DNA of 64,000 bases from Microlunatus panaciterrae (GTDB lineage: Bacteria; Actinomycetota; Actinomycetes; Propionibacteriales; Propionibacteriaceae): positions 682,001-746,000 of the forward strand of contig NZ_JAFBCF010000001.1 in the NCBI RefSeq assembly GCF_016907535.1, in the 5' to 3' direction. Within the stretch, counting starts at the first letter, position 1. The number at the start of each line of letters is the position of its first letter. The position numbers and the translations under genes were made by a program. This document shows positions 16,971 through 26,334 of this stretch, one piece after another. The notes beneath the pieces are model-generated. The model saw nothing but the letters and a program-made list of their open reading frames with translations, was not told the origin of the DNA and did no database searches.

Positions 16971-18362
16971 ATGACCTCGCTGGCTCCGGCACCTCCTCGG
17001 CACGCACGTCCGAGCCGAACCCGGCACTCCCGCGTTCGCAGGCGCCGTTCGTCGGTCGGAGCGCTGCTGGTGCGGCTGTTCATCGTGCTCAGCTGCGTTC
17101 TGGTGGCACTGCTCTGGTGGGCCAGCACACCCGGGACGCCGGACGTCACTCCTGGCTCAGCACTGACCTCGCTGGGCGAGCTGACCGGCATGATGGCTGG
17201 GCTGCTGGTGTGCGTGCAGGTCCTGCTGGTGGCCCGGGTTCCCTGGCTCGAGTCCGCGGTCGGGCAGGACCATCTGGTGAGCTGGCACCGAAGCCTCGGC
17301 GGCAGCGTCCTGCTGCTGACCGTGACGCATGTCCTCCTGCTGCTGGTCGGCGGTGAGCTGGTCGACCGACGGATGCCGTGGTCGGAGTTCTGGACCGTGA
17401 TGCTCACCCAGCCGGACGTGCTCACGGCAACGATCGGCACTGCTGCGCTGATCCTGGCCGGGATCGCCAGCGCGCGGTTCGCCCGCCAGCGCCTGTCCTA
17501 CGAGGCCTGGTACTGGCTGCACCTGACCACCTACGTCGCGGTCTTCCTCACGTTCGGACACCAGATCAACGCCGGAGCCCACTTCGCCGGCAACCCGTGG
17601 AGTCGGCTGCTGTGGACGGGCCTGTACCTGGCTACGGCCAGCGCGGTAGTGACCTGGCGCATCCTGCTGCCGTTGCGTGCCGTGCTGAGGCACCGGGTGC
17701 GGGTGGAAGCGGTCGTCGAGGAGTCGGTCGGGGTCGCCAGCATCTGGCTCCGCGGCAGGCACCTGGAGGAGCTGAACACCCGGGCCGGACAGTTCTTCCT
17801 GTTCAGGTTCCTGGCGCCCGGCCACCTGTGGACCGCGCATCCGTACTCCGTGTCCTTCGTCCCGCACCGGGACCAGATGCGGATCACCATCGGCGCGCTG
17901 GGTGACCACTCCTCGGCGGTGACAGGCATCCGGCCAGGCACGTTCGTGATCATGAACGGCCCTTTCGGCCGCTTCACCGCGGACCGGGCCGGGTCGGACA
18001 AGGTCCTGCTGGTGGCCGGTGGGGCCGGCATCGGCCCGATCCGGGCCCTGGCGCACGACCTGTCGGTCCGCGGACATGATGTCGTCGTGCTCCACCGGGC
18101 CCGTTCCGCCGACCACCTCGCGCTCGGCCCCGAGTTGGCTGCGCAGGATGAGATCACGTTCCTTCCGGTGCTCGGTCGGCGGCGGGACCTCCGACACGAC
18201 CCGCTGTCTGCGGGCTCGCTGCTCGCGATGGTGCCCGACGTCAGGGAGCGCGAGGTCTTCGTCTGCGGCTCACCGGGCCTGTCCGAGACGGTTTCCACGG
18301 CTCTGCGTTCGCTCGGACTGCCCGAGCGGCACATCCACCGGGAGGAGCTGAGCATGTCATGA
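16971..18362 (+). CDS. Ferric-reductase-like transmembrane flavoprotein
   Basis: 463 residues. An Arg-rich N-terminus precedes about six membrane helices (about 30-240) with His residues suited to haem (SWHRSLGG, VTHVLLLL, WLHLTTYV, FGHQIN). Then come an FAD domain (HPYSVSF at about 290) and an NAD domain (VAGGAGIGPIRAL at about 345). It should move electrons from cytosolic NAD(P)H across the membrane. It overlaps the FMN-binding protein gene by four bases, and that protein is the likely acceptor on the outer face. Confidence 0.88.
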   Translation: MTSLAPAPPRHARPSRTRHSRVRRRRSSVGALLVRLFIVLSCVLVALLWWASTPGTPDVTPGSALTSLGELTGMMAGLLVCVQVLLVARVPWLESAVGQDHLVSWHRSLGGSVLLLTVTHVLLLLVGGELVDRRMPWSEFWTVMLTQPDVLTATIGTAALILAGIASARFARQRLSYEAWYWLHLTTYVAVFLTFGHQINAGAHFAGNPWSRLLWTGLYLATASAVVTWRILLPLRAVLRHRVRVEAVVEESVGVASIWLRGRHLEELNTRAGQFFLFRFLAPGHLWTAHPYSVSFVPHRDQMRITIGALGDHSSAVTGIRPGTFVIMNGPFGRFTADRAGSDKVLLVAGGAGIGPIRALAHDLSVRGHDVVVLHRARSADHLALGPELAAQDEITFLPVLGRRRDLRHDPLSAGSLLAMVPDVREREVFVCGSPGLSETVSTALRSLGLPERHIHREELSMS

Positions 18363-18856
18363 GGGATCGACGCCTACAGGGGGCCCTGGTCTACCTCGCC
18401 GTCCTGGGCGCCTCGGGTGCGGTGTTCGGGCTGAAGACATACGCGCCCTCGACGGTCGCCACCGAGCAGCCTCCGGCGGCAACCGCCCCCGCCCCCGGCG
18501 GTGCCTCGACCGCGGAGCCGTCGACCGGGTCCACCGGAAAGGGCCGCCACTCCCTCCGCCCCCGGCACGCCCGGGCGGTGGTGAGCACCGTCACCGGAGC
18601 GGTATCCCCGACCCCCTACGGACCCGTCCAGGTGTCGGTGACCTTCCGAGGTGCGCGGATCACCGACGTCAGGGTGCTGCAGACACCGGACCGCGACGGC
18701 CACAGCCGAAGCATTGCGGACCGGGCGGTGCCCACGCTGCATGACGCGGTGATCGCGTCCCAGTCGGCACGGATCGACACTGTGTCGGGAGCCACCTACA
18801 CCTCGCAGGGTTATGCCAGGTCGGTTCAGTCGGCCATCGACCAGCATGGGCGCTGA
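18359..18856 (+). CDS. FMN-binding domain protein, covalent flavinylation substrate
   Basis: 165 residues: N-terminal membrane anchor, a Pro/Ala/Thr/Ser-rich linker (about 35-75) and an FMN_bind domain. The flavinylation motif DTVSGATYTSQGY near residue 140 should receive FMN through a Thr side chain. It sits between the ferric-reductase-like protein and ApbE, which fits a membrane-to-outside electron relay. Confidence 0.9.
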   Translation: MRDRRLQGALVYLAVLGASGAVFGLKTYAPSTVATEQPPAATAPAPGGASTAEPSTGSTGKGRHSLRPRHARAVVSTVTGAVSPTPYGPVQVSVTFRGARITDVRVLQTPDRDGHSRSIADRAVPTLHDAVIASQSARIDTVSGATYTSQGYARSVQSAIDQHGR

Positions 18857-18858
18857 CC

Positions 18859-19638
18859 ATGCGGCACAGCGAACTGGTGATGGGGATCCCTATGTCGGTC
18901 GACATCCGCGCCGACGACGAGGAGACCGGGTTCCTGACCGAGGCGGTTCAGGCCGCCTTCTCCCTGTTGCACGAGGATGACCGCCGGTTCAGCCCGTTCC
19001 TGACCGACAGCGAGGTCAGCCGGGTCAACCGCGGCGAGCTGACTCCCGCCGTCGCGAGTCCGCTGCTCCGGCAGGTGCTGTCGCTGGGTGCCCGGCTCGA
19101 GGACCAGACCGACGGCGCCTTCAGCTGCCGTCGGCCCGACGGCTCGCTGGATACCAACGGAGTCGTCAAGGGGTGGTCGGTGCAGCGGGCGGTCGACGTA
19201 CTGATGAGCCGGGGGCTGACCACGTTCTGCTTCAACGCCGGGGGCGACGTCGTGGTCCGCGGTGAACCCGAGCCTGGGCGCCCCTGGCACGTCGCCGTCC
19301 GGTCGCCCGAGGACGCGCACCGCCCGCTCGCCGTCTTCGCCCTGCGGGACCAGGCGGTCGCCACCTCGGGCGGCTATGAGCGTGGCGAGCACATCTGGGA
19401 CGGGCGGACGGGACGGGCTGCCCGCAGCCTGTGCTCGGTCACCGTCGTCGCGTCCGATCTGACCACCGCCGACCTGCTGGCGACGGCGGTCTATGCTCTC
19501 GGAGCGGACGGTGTCAGCTGGGCGGCGGAGGCCTACCAGTGCAGCGTGTTGGCGGTGACCTCGGCCGGTGACCTACAGGCGTCCGGGGACGTCGAACGGC
19601 TCCTGGCCGGATCCGGCGGCGGCACCGAGCCTTCCTGA
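18859..19638 (+). CDS. apbE: FAD:protein FMN transferase
   Basis: 259 residues of the ApbE family: NRGEL, DTNGVVKGWSVQ, NAGGDVVVRG and ATSGGYERGEHIWDGRTG match the FAD-binding and Mg-dependent catalytic core. It attaches FMN to the Thr of the FMN-binding protein encoded two bases upstream. No clear signal peptide is visible, so it may act in the cytoplasm or the annotated start may be short. Confidence 0.92.
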   Translation: MRHSELVMGIPMSVDIRADDEETGFLTEAVQAAFSLLHEDDRRFSPFLTDSEVSRVNRGELTPAVASPLLRQVLSLGARLEDQTDGAFSCRRPDGSLDTNGVVKGWSVQRAVDVLMSRGLTTFCFNAGGDVVVRGEPEPGRPWHVAVRSPEDAHRPLAVFALRDQAVATSGGYERGEHIWDGRTGRAARSLCSVTVVASDLTTADLLATAVYALGADGVSWAAEAYQCSVLAVTSAGDLQASGDVERLLAGSGGGTEPS

Positions 19639-19653
19639 GACGTCTCCGTCGTC

Positions 19654-19669
19654 ATACCCCTGTGGGTAT
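19654..19669. promoter_or_regulatory. CsoR-type operator
   Basis: ATACCC-CTGT-GGGTAT, a perfect 6-bp inverted repeat with a GC-rich centre, matches the known form of CsoR/CstR-family operators. It lies 32 bases before the DUF302 start, and the downstream gene encodes a CsoR-family protein, so autoregulation of a two-gene unit is likely. Confidence 0.75.
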
Positions 19670-19700
19670 ATGCTGGATCACGAGCGGAAGGAAACCCACC

Positions 19701-20090
19701 ATGGGCTATGCCCTGACGACCACAGTCAACCAACCGTACGACCCCACCGTGACCCGGGTGCGGGCCGCCCTGGCCGAGCAGGGCTTCGGCGTGCTGACCG
19801 AGATCGACATCCGAGCCACCCTGCGCGACAAGCTGGATGTCGAGGTGCCACCCCAGGTGATCCTGGGCGCCTGCCGACCTCCGCTGGCCCACGCCGCGCT
19901 GCAGGCCGAGCCGTCGATCGGGCTGCTCCTTCCCTGCAACGTCGTCGTCCGTGCGCTGGACGACACGACGACGATCGTCGAGGCCGTCGACCCGCAGGTG
20001 ATGGTCGCGATGACCGACAACCCTGCGTTGCAGGCGGTTGCCGATGAGGCCACCAGTCGCCTGACGGCGGCCCTCGACAGCCTCGCCTGA
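19701..20090 (+). CDS. DUF302-domain protein
   Basis: 129 residues with the DUF302 pattern (VRAALAEQGFGVLTEIDI, LGACRPPLAHAAL, LLLPCNVVV). Family members occur with sulfur-metabolism and metal or persulfide regulators; the activity is unknown. GGAAGGAA lies eight bases before the ATG. First gene behind the CsoR-type operator. Confidence 0.88.
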   Translation: MGYALTTTVNQPYDPTVTRVRAALAEQGFGVLTEIDIRATLRDKLDVEVPPQVILGACRPPLAHAALQAEPSIGLLLPCNVVVRALDDTTTIVEAVDPQVMVAMTDNPALQAVADEATSRLTAALDSLA

Positions 20091-20387
<297 letters not shown>

Positions 20388-20441
20388 GACTCGCTGCTTC
20401 ACCTATTGTGTGGGGTCTGAAGGCCCAGCACCAGGAGCGCG

Positions 20442-21974
20442 ATGCACCGGTTCGAACCGACCTTGTCGGCGACAGTGCCCGATGGTTGGTTCGTCAAGGA
20501 GTCCCTCACCTTGTTGGCCCCGGACGGGCAGGCCAACATCATCGCCTCCAGTGAGCCAGTGGCGGACGGTCTCGACGCACTGCAGTACGCCCAGGTCCAG
20601 GGGGACCTGTTGCGCAAGGAGTTCCCGCACTATCAGGAGCACCATTTCGGCCCGTCTCCGGTGCTCGGCGGCCGGCCCGGGTATCTGCGCGAGTTCTCCT
20701 GGGTGCCGCCCGACGGCCAGAGCGTCCGCCAACTCCAGCTGTACTTCGCTGCCTCTGGTCGGGCCTACACCGCCACGGCCACCACCGCGAGCCAGCAGTT
20801 CCACCGCTACTACGACGTGTTACGGGTGGCGCTCGACCAGCTGCTGCTCCGCGGAACGGCTCCGTCGGAGGACGGGCCACGGCCTCCGGTCCAGCCGTCG
20901 CCTCCGTCCGTGCCCAGCTCTCCCTGGACCCCGCTGCCGGTGGACCTGTTGGACGAGCCTCCACAGCCGCCTCGCTTCGATCTCGTAAACGACCTTCCCG
21001 CTCCGGCCGTCCCGGGCATCGCTCCACCGCCGCTGCCGATGCCTCCCGGCGGCGCGATCACCGAGTCAAGGCCGGTGGCGCCCTCGGACGGCCTGGTGGA
21101 GCCGGTGCTCGCTGTGGATCTGTCCGATCTGCGTCCGTGGCGCAGCAGGCTCCATAGCGAGCTGCCGGCGCCCTGGTCCGCAGCCGTGATCATGGAGCAG
21201 CACGGGCCGCCCCGGACCGACGGTGGAGCTCTGCTCGACGACGACTTCTTCTGGGTCAAGGCGATGCTTCTTCCGGAGCACTCGCTGCAGCCGCTCCAGC
21301 AACCGGCCCAGTTGCAGAGCCGGCTCAGGGTCCTCCATCGCCGCCAGCTGCCGTGGGACCTCCGCATCCCCCTGCAGCCGTACTGGACGGACGTCGGTGG
21401 CCTGCCCGCCGTGCTGGACGGGTTCGCCCGGACCGTGGGCGGGCCGCCGGCGGCCTTCAGCCTGTCGGCCGAGGTCAGCAGTGGGCTGGGTCTGTCGGTG
21501 ATCGCAGCCACGTCGGCTGGGCGCCAGGAGGCGCTGATGCGGGTCGCCCTTCCGCTGGCAAGACGCAGCGTCGCCCGTCAGGGCAGCCTCGAGTGGACGG
21601 CGCCGCCCGGTTGGTCCACCCGCGAGGAGCTGGTGTTGACCACCGACACGCTACGTGCCTCAGCCACCCTGGTGCCGCTGGCTGCCGGGCAGGACCTGAG
21701 CGGTTGGACGAACGAGGTCTTCGCCCGAGCGCCGTTCCTGCGCGACCAGCAACCGCTGGCGGAACGTCCCGTCTCCGTTCGAGGCATGCCGAACGCTCGG
21801 CTGCACCGCTTCGACTGGCAGCCGAGCGGAATGGGCCGGCTGCTGACCAGCGTCGCCGTCGGGACCGTCGACGGTCTGGGCTTCAGCTTCGTGCTCGAGG
21901 TGCCACTGCACGGGTCAGAGACTGCGCTGATGATCCAGGCCGACGAACTGCTGTCACACCTGTCGGTGGCCTGA
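20442..21974 (+). CDS. Double DcrB-like (DUF1795) protein with Pro-rich linker
   Basis: 510 residues. The N-terminal (about 1-135) and C-terminal (about 375-510) parts show the same layout: VPDGWFVKESLTLLAPDGQANIIAS against APPGWSTREELVLTTDTLRASATLV, each followed by FPHY/FLRDQQ, a GRPGYLREFSW/GMPNARLHRFDW strand and a final sheet. Between them are a Pro-rich linker (about 145-215) and a middle region of unknown fold. There is no signal peptide. DcrB-like domains can act as chaperones of secreted effectors; no such system is visible nearby. Confidence 0.65.
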   Translation: MHRFEPTLSATVPDGWFVKESLTLLAPDGQANIIASSEPVADGLDALQYAQVQGDLLRKEFPHYQEHHFGPSPVLGGRPGYLREFSWVPPDGQSVRQLQLYFAASGRAYTATATTASQQFHRYYDVLRVALDQLLLRGTAPSEDGPRPPVQPSPPSVPSSPWTPLPVDLLDEPPQPPRFDLVNDLPAPAVPGIAPPPLPMPPGGAITESRPVAPSDGLVEPVLAVDLSDLRPWRSRLHSELPAPWSAAVIMEQHGPPRTDGGALLDDDFFWVKAMLLPEHSLQPLQQPAQLQSRLRVLHRRQLPWDLRIPLQPYWTDVGGLPAVLDGFARTVGGPPAAFSLSAEVSSGLGLSVIAATSAGRQEALMRVALPLARRSVARQGSLEWTAPPGWSTREELVLTTDTLRASATLVPLAAGQDLSGWTNEVFARAPFLRDQQPLAERPVSVRGMPNARLHRFDWQPSGMGRLLTSVAVGTVDGLGFSFVLEVPLHGSETALMIQADELLSHLSVA

Positions 21975-22086
21975 CCCTCTGGACCCACACGCGTAGCAGG
22001 TCTAGTGTCCGAATCAGCGACTGCTTGGCCTGTTACGCAGCCACTCGGTTGGGCAGCCCTCGATCATTGACGAAGAGAGGCTATCG

Positions 22087-23448
22087 ATGTTTCCCACCAC
22101 ACAACGCCGAATGGGTGTCATTGGGCTGGGCCTCGGTTTCGGACTCGCGCTTTCCGGCTGTGCCGGCTTCGGCAACCTGGGCACTCAGCCGGGAGTCACG
22201 ACAGTCACGCTGGCCAGTGTCAACAACCCGCAGATGCAGGACATGGCCCAACTGCTGCCGGAGTTCAACAAGCTCCATCCGGAGATCAAGATCAACATGA
22301 TCTTCATGGAGGAGAACGACCTGCGCAACGCGGCCACCAAGGACGTTGCGACTCAGGGCGGCCAGTACGACATCATGACCGTCGGTGCGTACGAGGTCCC
22401 CATCTGGGGTCAGAACCGCTGGTTGGTGGACCTGACCGACCTGGCCGCCAAGGACCCCAGCTATGACGTCGCCGATTTCTTCAAACCGGTCCGGGACGGG
22501 GTGTCGTACGACGGTCGACTGTATGCGGTGCCGTTCTACGGCGAGTCGTCCTTTCTGATGTATCGCAAGGATCTGTTCCAGCAAGCGGGTATCACGATGC
22601 CGGAGCGACCGACCTGGGACCAGGTCGCGGAGTACGCAGCCAAGCTGAAGGACCCGAGCAAGGACCGGGCGGGTATCTGCCTGCGGGCCAAGCCGGGCTG
22701 GGGCGAGATGTTCGCCCCGCTCACTACGGTGGTCAACACGTTCGGCGGCCAGTGGTACAACATGGACTGGCAGGCACAGGTCAACTCCCCCGGCTTCACC
22801 GACGCGGTGAAGTTCTACATCAAGACGCTCGACCAGTCCGGCGAGGGCGATCCGGTTTCGTTCGGGTTCACCGAGTGCCTGAACCTGTTCAGCCAGGATC
22901 GCGCGGCGATGTGGTACGACGCGACGTCGGCGGCCGGCTCTGTGGAGGATCCGAAGAACTCGAGGGTGGCCGGCAAGGTCGGCTACGTGCGGGCTCCGGT
23001 CAAGCTGACCCAGAACTCGGGCTGGCTGTGGTCGTGGAACCTCGGCATCAACGCCAAGTCCAAGCACAAGGAAGCGGCCTGGGAGTTCGTGAAGTGGGCC
23101 ACCTCGAAGGACTACGCCAAGCTGGTCGGATCCACCCTCGGCTGGTCACGCACTCCTCCAGGGACGCGTAAGTCGACGTACGAGATCCCCGAGTACGTCC
23201 AGGCGGGTGGCGACTTCGCACCGCTGACCGCCAAGATCATGAACGAGGTCGATCCGACCAAACCGGGCGTGGATCCGCAGCCGTGGGTCGGCATCCAGTA
23301 TGTGACCATCCCGGAGTTCCAGGATGTCGGCAACCAGACGTCCCAGCTGCTTGCAGACGTGATCGCGGGCAGACGTACCCTCACGGCCGCGCTCGACGAG
23401 GGTCAGAAGATCGCCCAGCGAGCCGGCAACAACCAGAAGAAGGGTTGA
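22087..23448 (+). CDS. Polyol/sugar ABC transporter substrate-binding lipoprotein
   Basis: 453 residues with a lipoprotein signal ending LALSGC (Cys near residue 27) and an extracellular solute-binding domain (ASVNNPQMQDMAQLLPEF, YDIMTVGAYEVPIWG, AMWYDATSAAGSV). The sequence is closest in character to sorbitol/mannitol-type binding proteins. It is the first of four genes with two permeases and a zinc dehydrogenase, suggesting polyol uptake and oxidation. Confidence 0.9.
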   Translation: MFPTTQRRMGVIGLGLGFGLALSGCAGFGNLGTQPGVTTVTLASVNNPQMQDMAQLLPEFNKLHPEIKINMIFMEENDLRNAATKDVATQGGQYDIMTVGAYEVPIWGQNRWLVDLTDLAAKDPSYDVADFFKPVRDGVSYDGRLYAVPFYGESSFLMYRKDLFQQAGITMPERPTWDQVAEYAAKLKDPSKDRAGICLRAKPGWGEMFAPLTTVVNTFGGQWYNMDWQAQVNSPGFTDAVKFYIKTLDQSGEGDPVSFGFTECLNLFSQDRAAMWYDATSAAGSVEDPKNSRVAGKVGYVRAPVKLTQNSGWLWSWNLGINAKSKHKEAAWEFVKWATSKDYAKLVGSTLGWSRTPPGTRKSTYEIPEYVQAGGDFAPLTAKIMNEVDPTKPGVDPQPWVGIQYVTIPEFQDVGNQTSQLLADVIAGRRTLTAALDEGQKIAQRAGNNQKKG

Positions 23449-23449
23449 G

Positions 23450-24412
23450 ATGACGAGCGCGGTGGAGGAGACTCCGACGATCCAGCCGCCGATCACGGCG
23501 GCGAAGAGCAAGAAGGTCAGTCTGGCTGATCTGAAAGGCCAGGACCTCGCCCAACGCAAGTTCGCACGGAAGCTGATCGCCCCGGCCCTCGTCGCGGCGA
23601 TCCTGATCACCCAGATCCCTTTCCTGGCCACGATCTACTACTCCTTCCAGGACTGGAACCTGGCTCGACCACAGGAGCGCTCTTTTGCTGGCTTCAGCAA
23701 TTACGTGGCGGTCGTCACGAATGGCGCCTTCCTGCCGTCCATCTGGGCCACGATCCGGATCGTCGGCGGGTCGATGATCCTGTCGCTGCTCCTGGGCCTG
23801 GGACTGGCGATGCTGCTGGACCGGGAGTTCAAGGGCAGGGCGCTGGCGCGTACATTGTTGATCACCCCCTTCCTGGTGATGCCGGCAGCGGCCGCGTTGA
23901 TCTGGAAGTACTCGCTGCTCGAGGTCAACACCGGAATGGTGAACTGGGGCCTGGGCCTGCTGGGCATCCCGCCCATTGCCTGGAACACCGATCACCCGGC
24001 GCTGACGATCGTGTTCACACTGACCTGGCAGTACACACCGTTCATGATGCTGATCCTGCTGGCCGGACTGCAGTCTCAGGCCGGTGACATCCTGGAGGCG
24101 GCCAACGTCGACGGCGCCGGCGCGCTCCAGACGTTCCGGTACATGACGCTGCCGCACCTTCGGACCTATGCCGAGTTGGCCATCCTGCTGGGTACGGTCT
24201 TCATGATCCAGGTGTTCGACCCGGTCAACATCATGACCAAGGGAGCCGGTAACACCAAGACCATCGCCTATCTGCTGTATGAGCGCGCCTTCATCGGCCA
24301 GCAGGTCGGAGAGGCGGCCGCCTACGGCGTCATCACCGTGATCCTCACGATCCTGTTCGCAACCGTGGCGCTCCGAACGCTGTTCAAGATCTTCACCGAG
24401 GAGGCCCGCTAA
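23450..24412 (+). CDS. Sugar/polyol ABC transporter permease (SmoF/MalF type)
   Basis: 320 residues, six helices after a long cytoplasmic N-terminus. The EAA loop carries EAANVDGAGALQTFR. It begins one base after the binding-protein stop and overlaps the next permease by one base (TAATG). Confidence 0.92.
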   Translation: MTSAVEETPTIQPPITAAKSKKVSLADLKGQDLAQRKFARKLIAPALVAAILITQIPFLATIYYSFQDWNLARPQERSFAGFSNYVAVVTNGAFLPSIWATIRIVGGSMILSLLLGLGLAMLLDREFKGRALARTLLITPFLVMPAAAALIWKYSLLEVNTGMVNWGLGLLGIPPIAWNTDHPALTIVFTLTWQYTPFMMLILLAGLQSQAGDILEAANVDGAGALQTFRYMTLPHLRTYAELAILLGTVFMIQVFDPVNIMTKGAGNTKTIAYLLYERAFIGQQVGEAAAYGVITVILTILFATVALRTLFKIFTEEAR

Positions 24413-25302
24413 TGTCCACAGCGGTCGAAACCCGATCCCAGACTGCTCCGCCGGCCCGAAGCGAGCGCACCGGGCCGAACCCGTTCAGCCGGCGCAAAGT
24501 GGTCGGCTACCTGATCACCGTGCTGACCTGGGTGCTGGTGTTCCTCTTCTTCTTCCCCGTGTTGTGGATGATCGTCACCAGCTTCAAGAACGAGGGGCAG
24601 GCGGCCTCGTTCCCACCCCAGTTCATCTTCACGCCCACCCTGGATCGCTATGCCGCCGTGTTCGACCGCGGCATGGGGCTGTATCTGCTGAACTCGTTCG
24701 TCCTCGCGGTGCTGTCCACTGTGGTGGTGATGCTGCTCGCCATCCCTGCGGCCTACGCGTTGTCGGTCCGGCCGATCATCCGATGGCAGGACGGCTTGTT
24801 CTTCTTCATCTCCACCAAGTTCATGCCCGTCGCAGCGTCGATCATCCCGGTCTTCCTGCTGCTGCGCACGTTCGGCCTGCTGGACAACCTGTGGGCGCTG
24901 GGCTTCCTCTACATCGGTATCAACCTGCCCCTCGCGGTGTGGATGATGCGATCGTTCTTCGCCGAGGTGCCGATCGCAGTGGTCGAGGCGGCCCAGATCG
25001 ACGGTGCGAGCTACAGCCGCGAGCTGTGGCGGGTATCGCTGCCGATCGTCGCCCCGGGTGCGGCGGCGGCGGCGCTGATCTGCTTCATCTTCGCCTGGAA
25101 CGAGTATTTCCTGGCCAACCTGCTGACGGCGGTCGTGGCTCGCACCACGCCGCCGTTCCTGGGCAGCTTCGTCGACGGCCGGGGCCAGTTCCTGGCAATT
25201 CTGTCGGCGGCCTCGACCATCGCCGTCCTGCCGGTGATCGTCGCCGGTTGGCTCGCCCAGAAGCGGCTCGTCCGTGGCCTCGCCATGGGTGCTGTGAAAT
25301 AG
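24412..25302 (+). CDS. Sugar/polyol ABC transporter permease (SmoG/MalG type)
   Basis: 296 residues, six helices, EAA loop EAAQIDGASYSRELW. The stop is immediately followed by the ATG of the dehydrogenase. Again no ATPase gene is linked, so a shared MsiK-like ATPase encoded elsewhere is expected. Confidence 0.92.
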   Translation: MSTAVETRSQTAPPARSERTGPNPFSRRKVVGYLITVLTWVLVFLFFFPVLWMIVTSFKNEGQAASFPPQFIFTPTLDRYAAVFDRGMGLYLLNSFVLAVLSTVVVMLLAIPAAYALSVRPIIRWQDGLFFFISTKFMPVAASIIPVFLLLRTFGLLDNLWALGFLYIGINLPLAVWMMRSFFAEVPIAVVEAAQIDGASYSRELWRVSLPIVAPGAAAAALICFIFAWNEYFLANLLTAVVARTTPPFLGSFVDGRGQFLAILSAASTIAVLPVIVAGWLAQKRLVRGLAMGAVK

Positions 25303-26324
25303 ATGCGGGCCATCGTCTTCCGAGCCCCGGCGAGCTGGCGATCGAGGAGCGCTCCGATCCGGTGCCCGGGCCGCGTGACGTGCTGGTCCGAGTGGAGGCG
25401 GTCGGCATCTGCGGCACGGACCTGCACGTCTTCAACGGCGAGTTCGCGCCCACGGTCTTCCCCATCGTTCCCGGGCACGAGACGTCCGGGGTGGTCGAGA
25501 CGGTCGGCGAGGCGGTCAGAGAGCTCAGCCCCGGCGACCTGGTCAGCGTCGACCCCACCCTGACCTGCGGGGAGTGCAGCTTCTGTGCGGTCGGACGGTC
25601 GAACCTGTGCGAGAACTGGAACGGGTCGGGCGTGGCCCGCACCGACGGCTCGACCGCCGAGCTGGTGCTCGCACCCGTGCGCAACGTGCATCGGCTGCCC
25701 GACGGGGTCGACCTGGGGCTCGCCGCGCTGATCGAACCGCTGTCCTGCGCGATCCGTGGCTACGACCTGCTCCCCCGCAGACTCGGTGAGCACTATCTGA
25801 TCTACGGCGCGGGCACGATGGGCCTGATGATGGCCCAACTCGCCCCGCGCGCCGGGGCAGCCTCAGTGGTCGTCGTCGATCGCAACCCCGACCGGCTGCA
25901 GGCCGCCAAGGACGTCGGCGTCGAGCAGGTCGGGCTCTCCGCCGACGAGGTCGCCCGGCGGGGTGGGTTCGACGTCGTGATCGACTGCACCGGCGTGGTC
26001 GCCGCGATCGAGGACGGCCTGGGCCGCGTGCGCAGAGGTGGGGTGTTCCAGCAGTTCGGCGTGGCTCCCACGGACGCACGGGCCACCTTCTCGCCCTTCC
26101 GTGTCTACAACGACGAGCTCACCATCCTCGGATCAATGGCCGTGCTGAACACCTACCAACGGGCGGTGGAGATGTTCGCCGCGGGCGTGCTGAACGCACA
26201 ACGCATGGTCAGTCATGCCTTCTGCCTCGAGGACTACGCCGACGCCCTCGAGATGTTCCGCGCCGGCGCCGGCCGAAAACTGCAGATTCGACCTCAGGCC
26301 TCCGCCTCGCTGCAGCTCCTGTGA
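25303..26324 (+). CDS. Zinc-dependent polyol dehydrogenase with N-terminal frameshift
   Basis: MDR-family dehydrogenase: GICGTDLH, GHE, four-Cys lobe (CGECSFCAVGRSNLC) and Rossmann motif GAGTMG are all intact. The natural ATG directly follows the permease stop and encodes MRAIVF. After base 25,320 the homologous frame continues only if one base is added: bases 25,321-25,322 form an incomplete codon before SPGELAIEE. The gene is therefore missing one base, by mutation or sequencing error. A rescue start could be the GTG near 25,362, which would lose the first strand. Confidence 0.8.
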
Positions 26325-26334
26325 CCTGTTCGGG

